Source: an uncultured Sphingomonas sp.
Lineage (GTDB): Bacteria; Pseudomonadota; Alphaproteobacteria; Sphingomonadales; Sphingomonadaceae
DNA: 59,649 nt
NCBI GenBank assembly: GCA_913777325.1
Contig: CAJYSA010000094.1
Coordinates: 1 to 59,649, forward strand
Direction: 5' to 3'
Both the position numbers and the translations under genes were made by a program. The notes beneath the pieces were generated by a model. That model worked only from the letters and a program-made list of their open reading frames with translations, was not told the origin of the DNA and made no database searches. Shown here piece by piece: positions 51,742 through 59,649 of this stretch (the first letter of the stretch is position 1; the number at the start of each line of letters is the position of its first letter).

Positions 51742-54597
51742 ATGCGGTTGCTTCTCGTTCATCGTGTCAGCGTTATCGCGCTCATCGTCGCGGCCTCGAT
51801 GCCGGGCTCGGCGATCGCGCAGGCCGCGCCCGAACAGGCGCCCGGCGAAAGCGCGGCGACCGAGGGCGGCGATATCGTGGTCACCGGATCACGCATCCGG
51901 CGCGACCCGCTCGACAATCCGTCGCCGGTCGTCACGATCGACGAGGCGGCGATCGCCAAGACCGGTCTGTCGTCGGTCGCCGACGTCCTGCAACGCATCC
52001 CCGCGTCCTCGGGCGGACTGAACAGCAAGTTCAACAATTCCGGCAACTCGGGCAATCCGCCCGACGGCGGCGGCGTGGGCGCGGGGTCTGCGGCGATCGA
52101 TCTGCGCTATCTCGGGGCCAAGCGGACGCTCGTGCTGGTCGACGGCCTGCGCTACGTCAACGGCGCCAGCGCCAGCGGCATCCCGGGGACGGTCGACCTC
52201 AATTCGATCCCCGACGTCATGATCCAGCGTGTCGAGGTGCTGCAATCCGCCGCCTCCGCGCTCTACGGGTCGGATGCGATCGGCGGCGTGGTCAACATCA
52301 TCACCCGCTCGGGCCAGAACGGCTTTCGCGCCTCGGCGCAATACGGCCAGTTCCTCGGCAAGAACGACGGCGGCACGCAGAATTACCAGCTGAGCTGGGG
52401 CGGCGGCGCGGAGCGCATCCATCTGGATGCGGGCATCTTCTATACCAAGCAGGATGACGTCAGCGCGCGCGACCGCTCGATCTCGCAATTCCCCAACCCC
52501 GGGCAGACGACCTGCAACATCCCCAACGGCGGCTGCTCCAGCTTCACGCCATTGGGCCGCTTCGTCGTCAACGGACAGAACATGACCTTGCGCGGGCCGG
52601 TGACCGGACGTCGTCCGGTCTATGATCCGACGTTGGCGACCGGCGATTACAAGGCGTTCACGAATGCCGACCGCTTCAACTTCGCGCCGTTCAACTATCT
52701 GCTCACTCCGAACGAGCGTTACGGCGGCTTCGCCAACGCGCGTGCCGAGTTCGCCGATTGGTTCAACGTCCGCGTCCGCACCGTCTGGAACCATCGCCAG
52801 TCGCAGAACCAGGCGGCGTTCCTGCCGCTGGGGATCGGGCCGGACGTCGGCAACGGCAACCTGCTCGACACGATCACGGTCGACGCGACCAACCCGTACA
52901 ATCCGTTCGGCGTGTCGCTGGTGCCGGGGCAGAATTACGACGCCATCTACCGCCGCCTCGTCGAGGCTGGGCAGCGGACCTACAACCAGACGGTCGACAC
53001 CTGGTCCGTGACCGGCACGATCGACGGCAAGTTCCAGCTGTTCGGCCGCAACTGGTATTATGACGCCAATGCGGTGCTGGCGACCAACGACGCGCACCAG
53101 CTGTTCACCGGCAACATCAACGCCGCGAACCTGGCGCAGGCGCTGGGTCCGGTGTCGCAGTGCACCGGCGCGTGCGTGCCGTTCAACATGTTCGGCGGAG
53201 TCGGATCGATCACCCCGGAGATGCTGGCGTTCGTCGGTTTCGACGAGCGCTCGCGCAGCCAGCAGACGCTGAAGGACTACACGCTGAACGTGTCGGGCGA
53301 GCTGTTCGACCTGCCCGGCGGCCCGGTCGGTGTCGCGGTCGGTTACGAGCATCGCGACCAGCAGGGCAGCTTCACCCCCGACCCGATCATCCAGGCCGGG
53401 CTGGGCGCGGACATCCCGGCACAGGCGGCGCGCGGGCAGTTCAACGTCGACGAATTCTATGGCGAGCTGCGGCTGCCGCTGATCCGCGACGTGCCGTTCC
53501 TGCGCTTGCTGGAACTGAACGGCGCCGCGCGGCACTCGAATTTCTCGACCTTCGGCGGCAATACCACGCTGACGGGTGGCGCGTTGTGGAAGCCGGTCAG
53601 CGACCTGCTGCTGCGCGGCCAATATGCCGAGAGCTACCGTGCGCCGTCGATCGGCGAATTGTTCGGTGCGCAGTCGCGCTTCGACGCGACGCTGCCCGAT
53701 CCGTGCAGCAACGTCGCGGGATCGCCCTACCAGTCGTCGGCGACGGTACGGACGAACTGCACCGCGGCGGGCGTGCCGGCGAACGGCAGCTATGCCGAGC
53801 CGAACGGGCAGTTGCCGGTCCTGACCGGCGGCAACCCGCGCCTGAACCCGGAAACCGCGACGACGTGGCTGTTCGGTGGCGTCTACAGCCCGGCCTGGGC
53901 GCGGCAGGGCTTTGCCAGCGCGCTGAGCCTCGAGGTCAATTATTACGACATCAAGGTGGACGGCGCGATCGCGGCGATCCCGCAGGCGACGCTGCTGAAC
54001 CGCTGCGCGCAGACGGGCGACGCGCTGTCGTGCGCCGCCATCGTCCGCGCACCGACCGGGGTCATCACCGCGATCAACGGCCTGCTGCTCAACACCGGCG
54101 GCATCCAGACGCGCGGCATCGACGCGACCTTCAATCTGCGCACGCGCCAGACCGGCGCGGGGACGTTCGGCCTGTCGGTCAGCGGCAATTACCTGCTCCA
54201 CTATCGCGAGATCGTGCCCGCCACGACCGGCACCACGACGATCGATTATACGGGCACCGAGCGCGGCAGCCCCGATCAGGCGTTCCCGCGCTTCAAGGGG
54301 CAGGCGACGCTTGACTGGGATATCGGCGCGGTCGCGGCGACGATCACCGGGCGCTACATCGACCGGGTGCGCGAGCTGCAGAACGGCAACCGCATGAACA
54401 GCCGCTTCTACACCGACGCGCAGCTGTCGTTCCGCCCGGGTTGGGTGGGCGAGCGGGTTGGGTTGACGCTGGGCGTGAACAACCTGTTCGATCAGGATCC
54501 GCCGGCGTGCATCTCGTGCAGCCTCAACAACTTCGACCCGACCACCTACGATATTCCAGGGCGGTTCGGTTATGCGCGTCTGACCTACGGGTTCTGA
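51742..54597 (+). CDS. TonB-dependent receptor (951 residues), substrate unknown
   Basis: Signal peptide at about residues 1-27 (ending GSAIAQ), TonB box-like GDIVVTGSRIRR near residue 44. The plug has GLSSVADVLQRIPASSGG, IDLRYLGAKRTLVLVDGLRY and QRVEVLQSAASALYGSDAIG, the common sphingomonad/Shewanella-type receptor pattern. The barrel shows AESYRAPSIGELFGA and ends FGYARLTYGF. AAGGGG stands seven bases before the ATG. Extracellular loops carry paired Cys (CTGACVPF, CNIPNGGC, CISC), probably disulfides. No catabolic enzyme is linked except the convergent hydrolase, so substrate is not inferable. Confidence 0.9.
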   Translation: MRLLLVHRVSVIALIVAASMPGSAIAQAAPEQAPGESAATEGGDIVVTGSRIRRDPLDNPSPVVTIDEAAIAKTGLSSVADVLQRIPASSGGLNSKFNNSGNSGNPPDGGGVGAGSAAIDLRYLGAKRTLVLVDGLRYVNGASASGIPGTVDLNSIPDVMIQRVEVLQSAASALYGSDAIGGVVNIITRSGQNGFRASAQYGQFLGKNDGGTQNYQLSWGGGAERIHLDAGIFYTKQDDVSARDRSISQFPNPGQTTCNIPNGGCSSFTPLGRFVVNGQNMTLRGPVTGRRPVYDPTLATGDYKAFTNADRFNFAPFNYLLTPNERYGGFANARAEFADWFNVRVRTVWNHRQSQNQAAFLPLGIGPDVGNGNLLDTITVDATNPYNPFGVSLVPGQNYDAIYRRLVEAGQRTYNQTVDTWSVTGTIDGKFQLFGRNWYYDANAVLATNDAHQLFTGNINAANLAQALGPVSQCTGACVPFNMFGGVGSITPEMLAFVGFDERSRSQQTLKDYTLNVSGELFDLPGGPVGVAVGYEHRDQQGSFTPDPIIQAGLGADIPAQAARGQFNVDEFYGELRLPLIRDVPFLRLLELNGAARHSNFSTFGGNTTLTGGALWKPVSDLLLRGQYAESYRAPSIGELFGAQSRFDATLPDPCSNVAGSPYQSSATVRTNCTAAGVPANGSYAEPNGQLPVLTGGNPRLNPETATTWLFGGVYSPAWARQGFASALSLEVNYYDIKVDGAIAAIPQATLLNRCAQTGDALSCAAIVRAPTGVITAINGLLLNTGGIQTRGIDATFNLRTRQTGAGTFGLSVSGNYLLHYREIVPATTGTTTIDYTGTERGSPDQAFPRFKGQATLDWDIGAVAATITGRYIDRVRELQNGNRMNSRFYTDAQLSFRPGWVGERVGLTLGVNNLFDQDPPACISCSLNNFDPTTYDIPGRFGYARLTYGF

Positions 54598-54607
54598 GGC
54601 GCCACCG

Positions 54608-54636
54608 GGGCGGGCGGCGATCGGCGCCGCCCGCCC
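54608..54636. terminator. Bidirectional GC-rich terminator hairpin
   Basis: GGGCGGGCGGCG, loop ATCGG, CGCCGCCCGCCC give a perfect 12-bp stem placed exactly between two convergent stop codons (54597 on plus, 54638 on minus). No T-run on either side. Position and stem make a shared terminator likely. Confidence 0.7.
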
Positions 54637-54637
54637 G

Positions 54638-55381
54638 TCACGCCAGCGTCCGCCGGAAGAACGCCAGCGTCAGCGCCATCGCCTGAAGGAACAGCGCCGG
54701 GTCGTAGCGCGGTCCCTCGTCGCGCAGGAAGGCGTGCTGCGCGTTCCACTCGTGCCATTCGTACGGTGCGCCGACTTCCTCCAGTCGCGCGCGGATCGTC
54801 GCGCGGCCGGCGAGCGGGACGTGCGGATCCTGCCGCCCCCAGACCAGCATCGCCTCGGCACGCAGCTCCGCCAACCGCGCCAGCGTGTCGTCGCTGCGCC
54901 CTTCGCCCAGCGTCCCCGAATGCACGTCGGTCGGGTAGAAGCACGCCGCCGCCGCGACGCGCGGGTCGAACGCGGCGCGCAGCGCGAGATGCCCGCCCAG
55001 ACACACCCCGAACGTCGCCACCCGCCCGTTGCAGGCCGGATGCGCTGCCAAGGCGCCGATCGCGGCGGTGGCGTCGGCGTCGAAGGCCGCGACCGGCTTG
55101 GTGATCTTCAGCGCGTTGCCGCGATCCGTTCCGACCGTGTCATAGCCCAGCACCGTGCCGGCGGGTTCGTATTCGTGATAGACCTCCGGCACCGCGACGA
55201 CATGGCCGTTGCCCGCCAGCATCGCGGCCAGCCGGCGGATCGGCGCGGTCACCTGATAGATTTCGGAGAACAGCAGCACGCCCGGAAACCGCCCCTCGAT
55301 CGCAGGGCGAAACAGGTGCATCCGCATCGTGCCGCCACCGGGCACGTCGACATCGACCGTTTCGTCACTGCGCAGGATCAT
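54638..55381 (-). CDS. Dienelactone hydrolase family protein
   Basis: A 247-residue cytoplasmic alpha/beta hydrolase. The nucleophile elbow GVCLGGHLALR has Cys instead of Ser, as in dienelactone hydrolase; WGRQDPHVPL holds the acid Asp and EWNAQHAFLRDE the catalytic His. Early motifs GVLLFSEIYQVTAPIRRLA and VAVPEVYHEYEP are family-typical. Such enzymes hydrolyse dienelactone or related small esters; the true substrate here is not known, as no aromatic-degradation genes are nearby. AAGGATG precedes the ATG with long spacing. It converges with the receptor gene on a shared hairpin. Confidence 0.87.
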   Translation of the reverse strand: MILRSDETVDVDVPGGGTMRMHLFRPAIEGRFPGVLLFSEIYQVTAPIRRLAAMLAGNGHVVAVPEVYHEYEPAGTVLGYDTVGTDRGNALKITKPVAAFDADATAAIGALAAHPACNGRVATFGVCLGGHLALRAAFDPRVAAAACFYPTDVHSGTLGEGRSDDTLARLAELRAEAMLVWGRQDPHVPLAGRATIRARLEEVGAPYEWHEWNAQHAFLRDEGPRYDPALFLQAMALTLAFFRRTLA

Positions 55382-55445
55382 GGGAGCGCCATCCTTTTTT
55401 GTTCAGGAAACCAATGGGAAAGTAACCGCGTGGCATGATGCGGCC

Positions 55446-55823
55446 ATGACACGTCCGACCTATGATATCGATGCCGATGCCGCGGGGGAATTCCTGCGCC
55501 TGACGCTGGCCGGCGACTGGGATCGCGAGACGGCGGAGCGATACGCCGTGGACGTGGCGGCGGCGGTGCGCGGGATGCTGGCCGCCGGTGTGCGGCACGG
55601 GCAGCTTCGCACCCTGATCGACATGCGGCGTAAGAAGGTCGTGCCCCAAGAGGTGGTGGGGATGTTCGCGAAGATGGTGCAGCCCGATTCGCCGTCGAAG
55701 AGGATCGCAATGCTTCCGTCCGGCGCGTTGCATCGGTTGCAGGCGAAGCGGATCGCGGACGATCGCTGCGCGCTGTTCGACAATGAGGCGGACGCCCGCG
55801 CGTGGCTGTTCGCCGACGACTGA
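55446..55823 (+). CDS. Small STAS/SpoIIAA-like protein
   Basis: A 125-residue cytoplasmic protein: LRLTLAGDWDRETAERYAVD, then RTLIDMRRKKVVPQEVVGMF and KRIAMLPSGALHRLQAKRI. The alternating strand-helix pattern with a central LIDMR strand resembles STAS/SpoIIAA-like proteins often found alone in sphingomonads. The nearest good start is ATG 55446; no strong ribosome site is seen. It is divergent from the hydrolase and ends 12 bp before the convergent stop of the CHASE2-EAL gene. Function is unknown. Confidence 0.7.
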   Translation: MTRPTYDIDADAAGEFLRLTLAGDWDRETAERYAVDVAAAVRGMLAAGVRHGQLRTLIDMRRKKVVPQEVVGMFAKMVQPDSPSKRIAMLPSGALHRLQAKRIADDRCALFDNEADARAWLFADD

Positions 55824-55835
55824 CCCGCCCGGCGG

Positions 55836-58088
55836 CTAGGCGGCGGCGCGTTCCGCAAGCCGCGCGATCAGCGCCTCGAACGGCATCGGGCGATCGATGA
55901 AATAGCCTTGCGCGTAATCGCAGCGATGCGCGCGCAGGAACGCCAAATTGGCGGCATCCTCAATCCCCTCCGCCACCACCTTCAGCCCCAGCGCATGCGC
56001 GAGGTCGATCGTCGAGCGGACCAGCTTGGCGTCGTTCTCGCGCTCGTGCGCATATTGCACGAAGCTGCGGTCGATCTTCAGCTCGCTGAGCGGCAGCTCG
56101 CGCAGGTAGCTGAGCGTCGACTGGCCGGTGCCGTAATCGTCCATGGAAATCGCCACGCCGCGCGCGCGGAAATAGGTGAGGGTGGCGACCGCCTTGGCGG
56201 GATCGGCCATCGCGGCGGATTCGGTGACCTCGAAGATCAGCGCGGCGGGCGGGACGGGCGCGGTATCGAGCAGCCGATCGACGTCCGCGACGAAGGCGGG
56301 CGCGTCGAGCAGCCGCGCCGAGATATTGATCGCGGCGCTGACCTCATGCCCGGCTTCGCGCCAGCGCGCCACGTCGGCGATCACCGTTTTCAGGACATGG
56401 AGCGTCAGCGCGGTGATGCGATCGGTCTGCTCGGCCAGCGGCACGAACGCGCCGGGCGAGACGAAGCCGCGTTCGGGATGGCGCCAGCGCACCAGCGCCT
56501 CGACGCTGGCGATCCGATCGGTGGCGAGCGCCAGCTTGGGCTGGTAATGAACCTCGATCTGCCCCGCGATGATCGCGGCGTCCAGCTCGCCCATCAGCGA
56601 CACGGCGCTTTCCAGGTGCGCGCGGTTGAACGCGGCGCGGCGCCAGAACGCGCCCGCCGCCGCCGCCTCGCCCGCCGCCAGCGCCGCGGCGACCATGTCG
56701 CCATCCTCCGCGATGCCCAACGCCACCGCGACGTCGATCTTGCGCCCCATGATCTCGACCGGCTGGAGCAGTAGCGCGCGCAGCGTGGCCATGACGTCCT
56801 CGACGATCTCGGTGGTCGGCAGGGTGATCGCGAGCTGGTGGCTGCGGATGCGATAGGCGGCGCCGTCGACGCTGCACAGCCGCAGCCGCTCGGCGGTGCG
56901 CAGCACGGCCTGCGCCGCCTCCGCCGCGCCGAGGACCGCGCTCACTTCCTCCAGATTGGTGAGCTGCACCACCGCCGCGACGCCGGTCGCGCCGCGCAGC
57001 GACAGCGTGCGTTGGTTGGGGAGCCCGGTCGCCTCGTCACGTAGCCGCCCGTCACGGAACCGCCGCGCGATGTCGCGCGCCACCACCAACCCGGCAGCGG
57101 CGGCGATCATGATGATGCCCAGCCCGAGCGGATAATAGGTCGCCAGCCAGCGCTGGATCGCCAGCACCGTCACGGCCTGTATCGCCAGCGCGCCCACGAA
57201 CGCGGCCGCCGCGACGGCGCGATGGCGCGCACGTACCGCCGGCACGCACAGCAGCAGCGCCAGCACGTGGGAGAACAAGGACAGGCCGCGCGTGGGGATG
57301 CCGCGCAACAAGGTTTCGGCGCCGAGCGCTTGGATCGTCACGCCTGGCAGGACGCCGTGCAACGGAACGGGATAGCGATCGCCCATTTCGATCGCGGTCG
57401 CGCCGATCAGCACATTGCGTCCGCGCACCATGGCGGGATCGAACGCGCCATGTTCGACCGCGGTGAAGCTGAGCCGGGGGATCGTGTCGGGATCGATCGA
57501 GAAATCGACGGGGTAGTCCGCATCGACGCTGCCGTTGCGCGCGGCGATGAAGGCCGACAGCGACGGGCGCGGCACGCCGGCGGTGATGGTGGCGAGCGGC
57601 AGCGCGCGGACGAGGCCGTCGACGTCGGGCGCGACGCTGACCGAGGCGAGGCTGGCGGCAGGACGGAAGGCGGGGAGCGGCAGCGCGTCGAGGTTGCGCT
57701 GATCCCCCGCGCTGGCCTGTTGCCCGAAGGTGGGCAGGGTGACGCGGCCCTGCGCACGCGTCAGCGCGGCGGCGAAGGCGCGGTCTCCGGCCGCATCCCC
57801 GGCGCTGGAGAGATCGACGTCGAAGACGATCGTCTGTGCGCCCGCCGCCGCCAGCCGATCCACGACCGTCGCATAATGGTCGCGCGGCCACGGCCAGCGG
57901 CGGATCGCGGCGACGCTGCGCGCATCCATCTCCACGACGACGACGCGCCCGCTGGCCGGATGCGGCTGCGTCGCGAAGCGCAGCGGCTCCAGCGCGCGCT
58001 TGATCGGCGCGGCGATCCCCGGGATCATCAGCAGCAAGCCGATCAGCGCCACCGCCGCCAGGATCAATGCGTTGCTGGACCGGCGCAT
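55836..58088 (-). CDS. CHASE2-degenerate GGDEF-EAL membrane protein (c-di-GMP phosphodiesterase)
   Basis: A 750-residue protein. A signal-anchor helix (about 6-25) precedes a periplasmic CHASE2 domain (about 40-270: VVVVEMDARSVAAIRRWPWP, TIVFDVDLSSAGD, VLIGATAIEMGDRYPVP), then about three transmembrane helices (about 280-350). The GGDEF-like domain has lost its signature: the site reads YRIRSHQLAITLP, so it cannot be a cyclase. The EAL domain is intact (VEALVRWRHPERG, NISARLL, EVTESAAM, MDDYGTGQSTL, AEGIEDAANL). It should degrade c-di-GMP in response to a periplasmic signal. The ATG overlaps the TAA of the upstream TpsB gene by one base (TAATG), so the two are coupled. Confidence 0.93.
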   Translation of the reverse strand: MRRSSNALILAAVALIGLLLMIPGIAAPIKRALEPLRFATQPHPASGRVVVVEMDARSVAAIRRWPWPRDHYATVVDRLAAAGAQTIVFDVDLSSAGDAAGDRAFAAALTRAQGRVTLPTFGQQASAGDQRNLDALPLPAFRPAASLASVSVAPDVDGLVRALPLATITAGVPRPSLSAFIAARNGSVDADYPVDFSIDPDTIPRLSFTAVEHGAFDPAMVRGRNVLIGATAIEMGDRYPVPLHGVLPGVTIQALGAETLLRGIPTRGLSLFSHVLALLLCVPAVRARHRAVAAAAFVGALAIQAVTVLAIQRWLATYYPLGLGIIMIAAAAGLVVARDIARRFRDGRLRDEATGLPNQRTLSLRGATGVAAVVQLTNLEEVSAVLGAAEAAQAVLRTAERLRLCSVDGAAYRIRSHQLAITLPTTEIVEDVMATLRALLLQPVEIMGRKIDVAVALGIAEDGDMVAAALAAGEAAAAGAFWRRAAFNRAHLESAVSLMGELDAAIIAGQIEVHYQPKLALATDRIASVEALVRWRHPERGFVSPGAFVPLAEQTDRITALTLHVLKTVIADVARWREAGHEVSAAINISARLLDAPAFVADVDRLLDTAPVPPAALIFEVTESAAMADPAKAVATLTYFRARGVAISMDDYGTGQSTLSYLRELPLSELKIDRSFVQYAHERENDAKLVRSTIDLAHALGLKVVAEGIEDAANLAFLRAHRCDYAQGYFIDRPMPFEALIARLAERAAA

Positions 58089-59649
58089 TACAGCACGCGC
58101 GACACGCGCACCGAAAGGCGCGGGCGGCGATCGCCGGTGTCGAAGCGCGCGTCGGTCAGCGGCCAGGCCGCCTCCGCCATCCAATCGAACCTGCCGGTCC
58201 CGACGCGGATGCCGACACCCGACGAGGCCAATGTGCCGCCGCCGGTGCCGCCGCGCAGGTTGCCGACCGTGCCGCCATCGACGAAGCCGTAGAGTTGACC
58301 ACGATCGACGACGCTGCCCGGGATGCGTCCGGTATCGGCGCGCAGTTCCAACGAGCCCATCACCCCGGTATCGCCGGTCCGCTCCGCATAATCATAGCCG
58401 CGCCCGAACGCCGGGCCGCCCAGCCCGATCTCGGCGGCGGCGAGCAGCGGGCGGTTCGCGATCTGCCCGGCGCTGGCGGCGACCAGGCTGAACGGCTTGC
58501 CGAGCGGCACCGTCCAGTCGAGCTGGTACGTGCCCGCCACAAACCGCGCGTCTCCGTCGAAGCGCGAGGCGAGGATCGAGCCGGTGCGCGTCGTGCCCGC
58601 CAGCGGCAGACCGGCGATCGCGGCCATCTCGCCACGCAGCACGCCGCCCGCCCACAGCATGTTGCCGCCCAATGTGCCGCTGAGCGTCGCGATCCGATCG
58701 CTGCGCAGGCGCCGACGCGCGAGATCCTGATCGGTGCCCAGCGCGCGCAGCTCGGCGGTGGCCCACAGGCTGCGCGCGCGGGTGCGCAGCAGCGGATATT
58801 GCAAGGCGACCGCCGCGTCGGCGCTGCGCCCGCGAACGTCGAGCGTGCGCAGGAACCCGCCCGGTCGCGTCCGGGCAAGCGACCCCGAGGCCGACAGGAC
58901 CGCGCCGCCGCTGCCGAGCGGCGCGCCGTAGCGGACCCGCAGGAACGTGAATTCGGTGGGCTGGAACGGGGTCTGCGCGACGATCACGGCCAGTTCGTCA
59001 CCGTCCTGCGCCAGCCCGCGCAGGCTGCCGAGCGCGGTGGAGCGGAACGGGCCGATTTCCTTGCTGCCGCGATTGTCGAGCTGGACGTATCCCGACGCGC
59101 GGTCGCTTTCGATCGTGACGAGCAGGATGCCGAATCCGTCCTGCCGCACCAGCCGACTGTCGGTGACGCGCAGTCCGGGCACGTCGCCGACGAGCAGCAG
59201 CGCACGTTCGAGCTGCCCCTGCCGCACCGGCGCGCCGGTGGCCAGCGCGCGGCCGAGCAGGCGATCGGCGGTGGCGCTGCGCGCGCCGACCACCCGCACC
59301 GCGTCGATCCGCCCGAGATCGAGCGTGACGCGCAAGATGCCGTCGCGCTGCGCCTGGGCGGGCACCTGCGCGGTGGCGAACGGATATCCCTGCGCGCGCG
59401 CGGTGGCGGCGATCGCGCCGGCCAGCGCCGCGACCTGCGCGCGATCCAGCCGCTGGCCGATCACCGTGGCGATCGAGTCCGCAAAGACGGCCGGCGACAG
59501 GCGATCACGCCCTTCGACGATCACCGCGCGCACCACCTCGGTCAGCGCGGCGGGTGTCGTCGCGACGGCGGCGGTGGGGAGGGCGGGCGCCGGGGTAGCG
59601 GTGGCGGGTGGCGCCTCGGCAGGGGGCAACGTCCGCTCGATCAGACGCG
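58088..59649 (-). CDS. TpsB/ShlB-type two-partner secretion outer-membrane transporter (5' partial)
   Basis: At least 520 residues are visible; the frame is open to the window edge (RLIERTLPP before the alternate TTG 59629), so the true start is outside. The region VIVEGRDRLSPAVFADSI to DGILRVTLDLGRIDAVRVVG contains two POTRA domains, followed by a 16-strand barrel with the family GRGYDY motif (the conserved RG-aromatic loop-6 signature) and VMGSLELRADTG. It ends LSVRVSRVL. TpsB proteins translocate one large TpsA exoprotein such as a filamentous haemagglutinin; no TpsA is in the window. It precedes the CHASE2-EAL gene with a TAATG overlap. Confidence 0.9.
   Translation of the reverse strand, partial: RLIERTLPPAEAPPATATPAPALPTAAVATTPAALTEVVRAVIVEGRDRLSPAVFADSIATVIGQRLDRAQVAALAGAIAATARAQGYPFATAQVPAQAQRDGILRVTLDLGRIDAVRVVGARSATADRLLGRALATGAPVRQGQLERALLLVGDVPGLRVTDSRLVRQDGFGILLVTIESDRASGYVQLDNRGSKEIGPFRSTALGSLRGLAQDGDELAVIVAQTPFQPTEFTFLRVRYGAPLGSGGAVLSASGSLARTRPGGFLRTLDVRGRSADAAVALQYPLLRTRARSLWATAELRALGTDQDLARRRLRSDRIATLSGTLGGNMLWAGGVLRGEMAAIAGLPLAGTTRTGSILASRFDGDARFVAGTYQLDWTVPLGKPFSLVAASAGQIANRPLLAAAEIGLGGPAFGRGYDYAERTGDTGVMGSLELRADTGRIPGSVVDRGQLYGFVDGGTVGNLRGGTGGGTLASSGVGIRVGTGRFDWMAEAAWPLTDARFDTGDRRPRLSVRVSRVL

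Overview
The window is GC-rich, densely packed alphaproteobacterial DNA, most likely from a sphingomonad (Sphingomonas or a close relative). The reasons are the number of TonB-dependent receptors (six intact or decayed), the receptor-plus-glycosidase loci, the aerobic cobalamin pathway (CobG and CobF present) and the codon usage. No rRNA, tRNA, CRISPR array, phage or recognisable insertion sequence was seen. The assignment to a genus is inference.

Left third (1-21,100), nutrient and stress accessory genes. A small operon ends in an outer-membrane beta-barrel protein (201-1526). A TonB-dependent receptor and a histidine-acid phosphatase (phytase-like) form a translationally coupled pair (2984-5560, 1752-2984). 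A decayed LysR regulator follows (5772-6138). A ROK-family repressor and a divergent TonB-dependent receptor share a promoter carrying a TTATTT-N7-AAATAA palindrome. Beyond an SDR gene remnant lie chrB-chrA (chromate resistance) with a 50-bp nested palindrome upstream. An IalB-family protein and a 1,887-residue autotransporter with a strict 93-residue tandem repeat come next, then a TonB-dependent receptor broken by frameshifts and an internal deletion (19280-21049).

Middle (21,100-34,300). A glycan-utilisation locus holds two GH92 alpha-mannosidases, a TonB-dependent receptor and a GH43 enzyme. A LacI-type operator-like site (GGCTAGCGCTACCA) lies in its divergent promoter. It is followed by a two-gene signalling unit: a methyl-accepting chemotaxis protein and an MHYT-PAS-GGDEF-EAL protein.

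Right half (34,500-51,600), cobalt and vitamin B12. CbtB-CbtA (cobalt uptake) sit behind one cobalamin riboswitch. A long, tightly overlapping set cobW-N-G-H-I-J-(K)-L-E-M-B-F sits behind a second. cobK alone is on the opposite strand; its ATG overlaps the ATG of cobL at a single CATG and its 3' end overlaps cobJ. The set covers precorrin-2 to cobalt insertion except the CobS/CobT subunits; early and late steps (CobA, CobO, CobQ, CobD, CobP and others) are not in the window. A siderophore-type receptor with a Fur-like site in its promoter is divergent from cobW.

Far right (51,700-59,649). A further TonB-dependent receptor, a dienelactone-hydrolase family enzyme and a small STAS/SpoIIAA-like protein are followed by a TpsB-type outer-membrane transporter (5' end outside the window) coupled by a TAATG overlap to a CHASE2-EAL c-di-GMP phosphodiesterase whose GGDEF domain has lost its signature.

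The features most worth a second look are the inverted cobK, the TpsB/CHASE2-EAL coupling, the chrBA palindrome, the phosphatase-like protein without its RHG histidine beside the B12 riboswitch, and the cluster of three decayed genes near TonB receptors.
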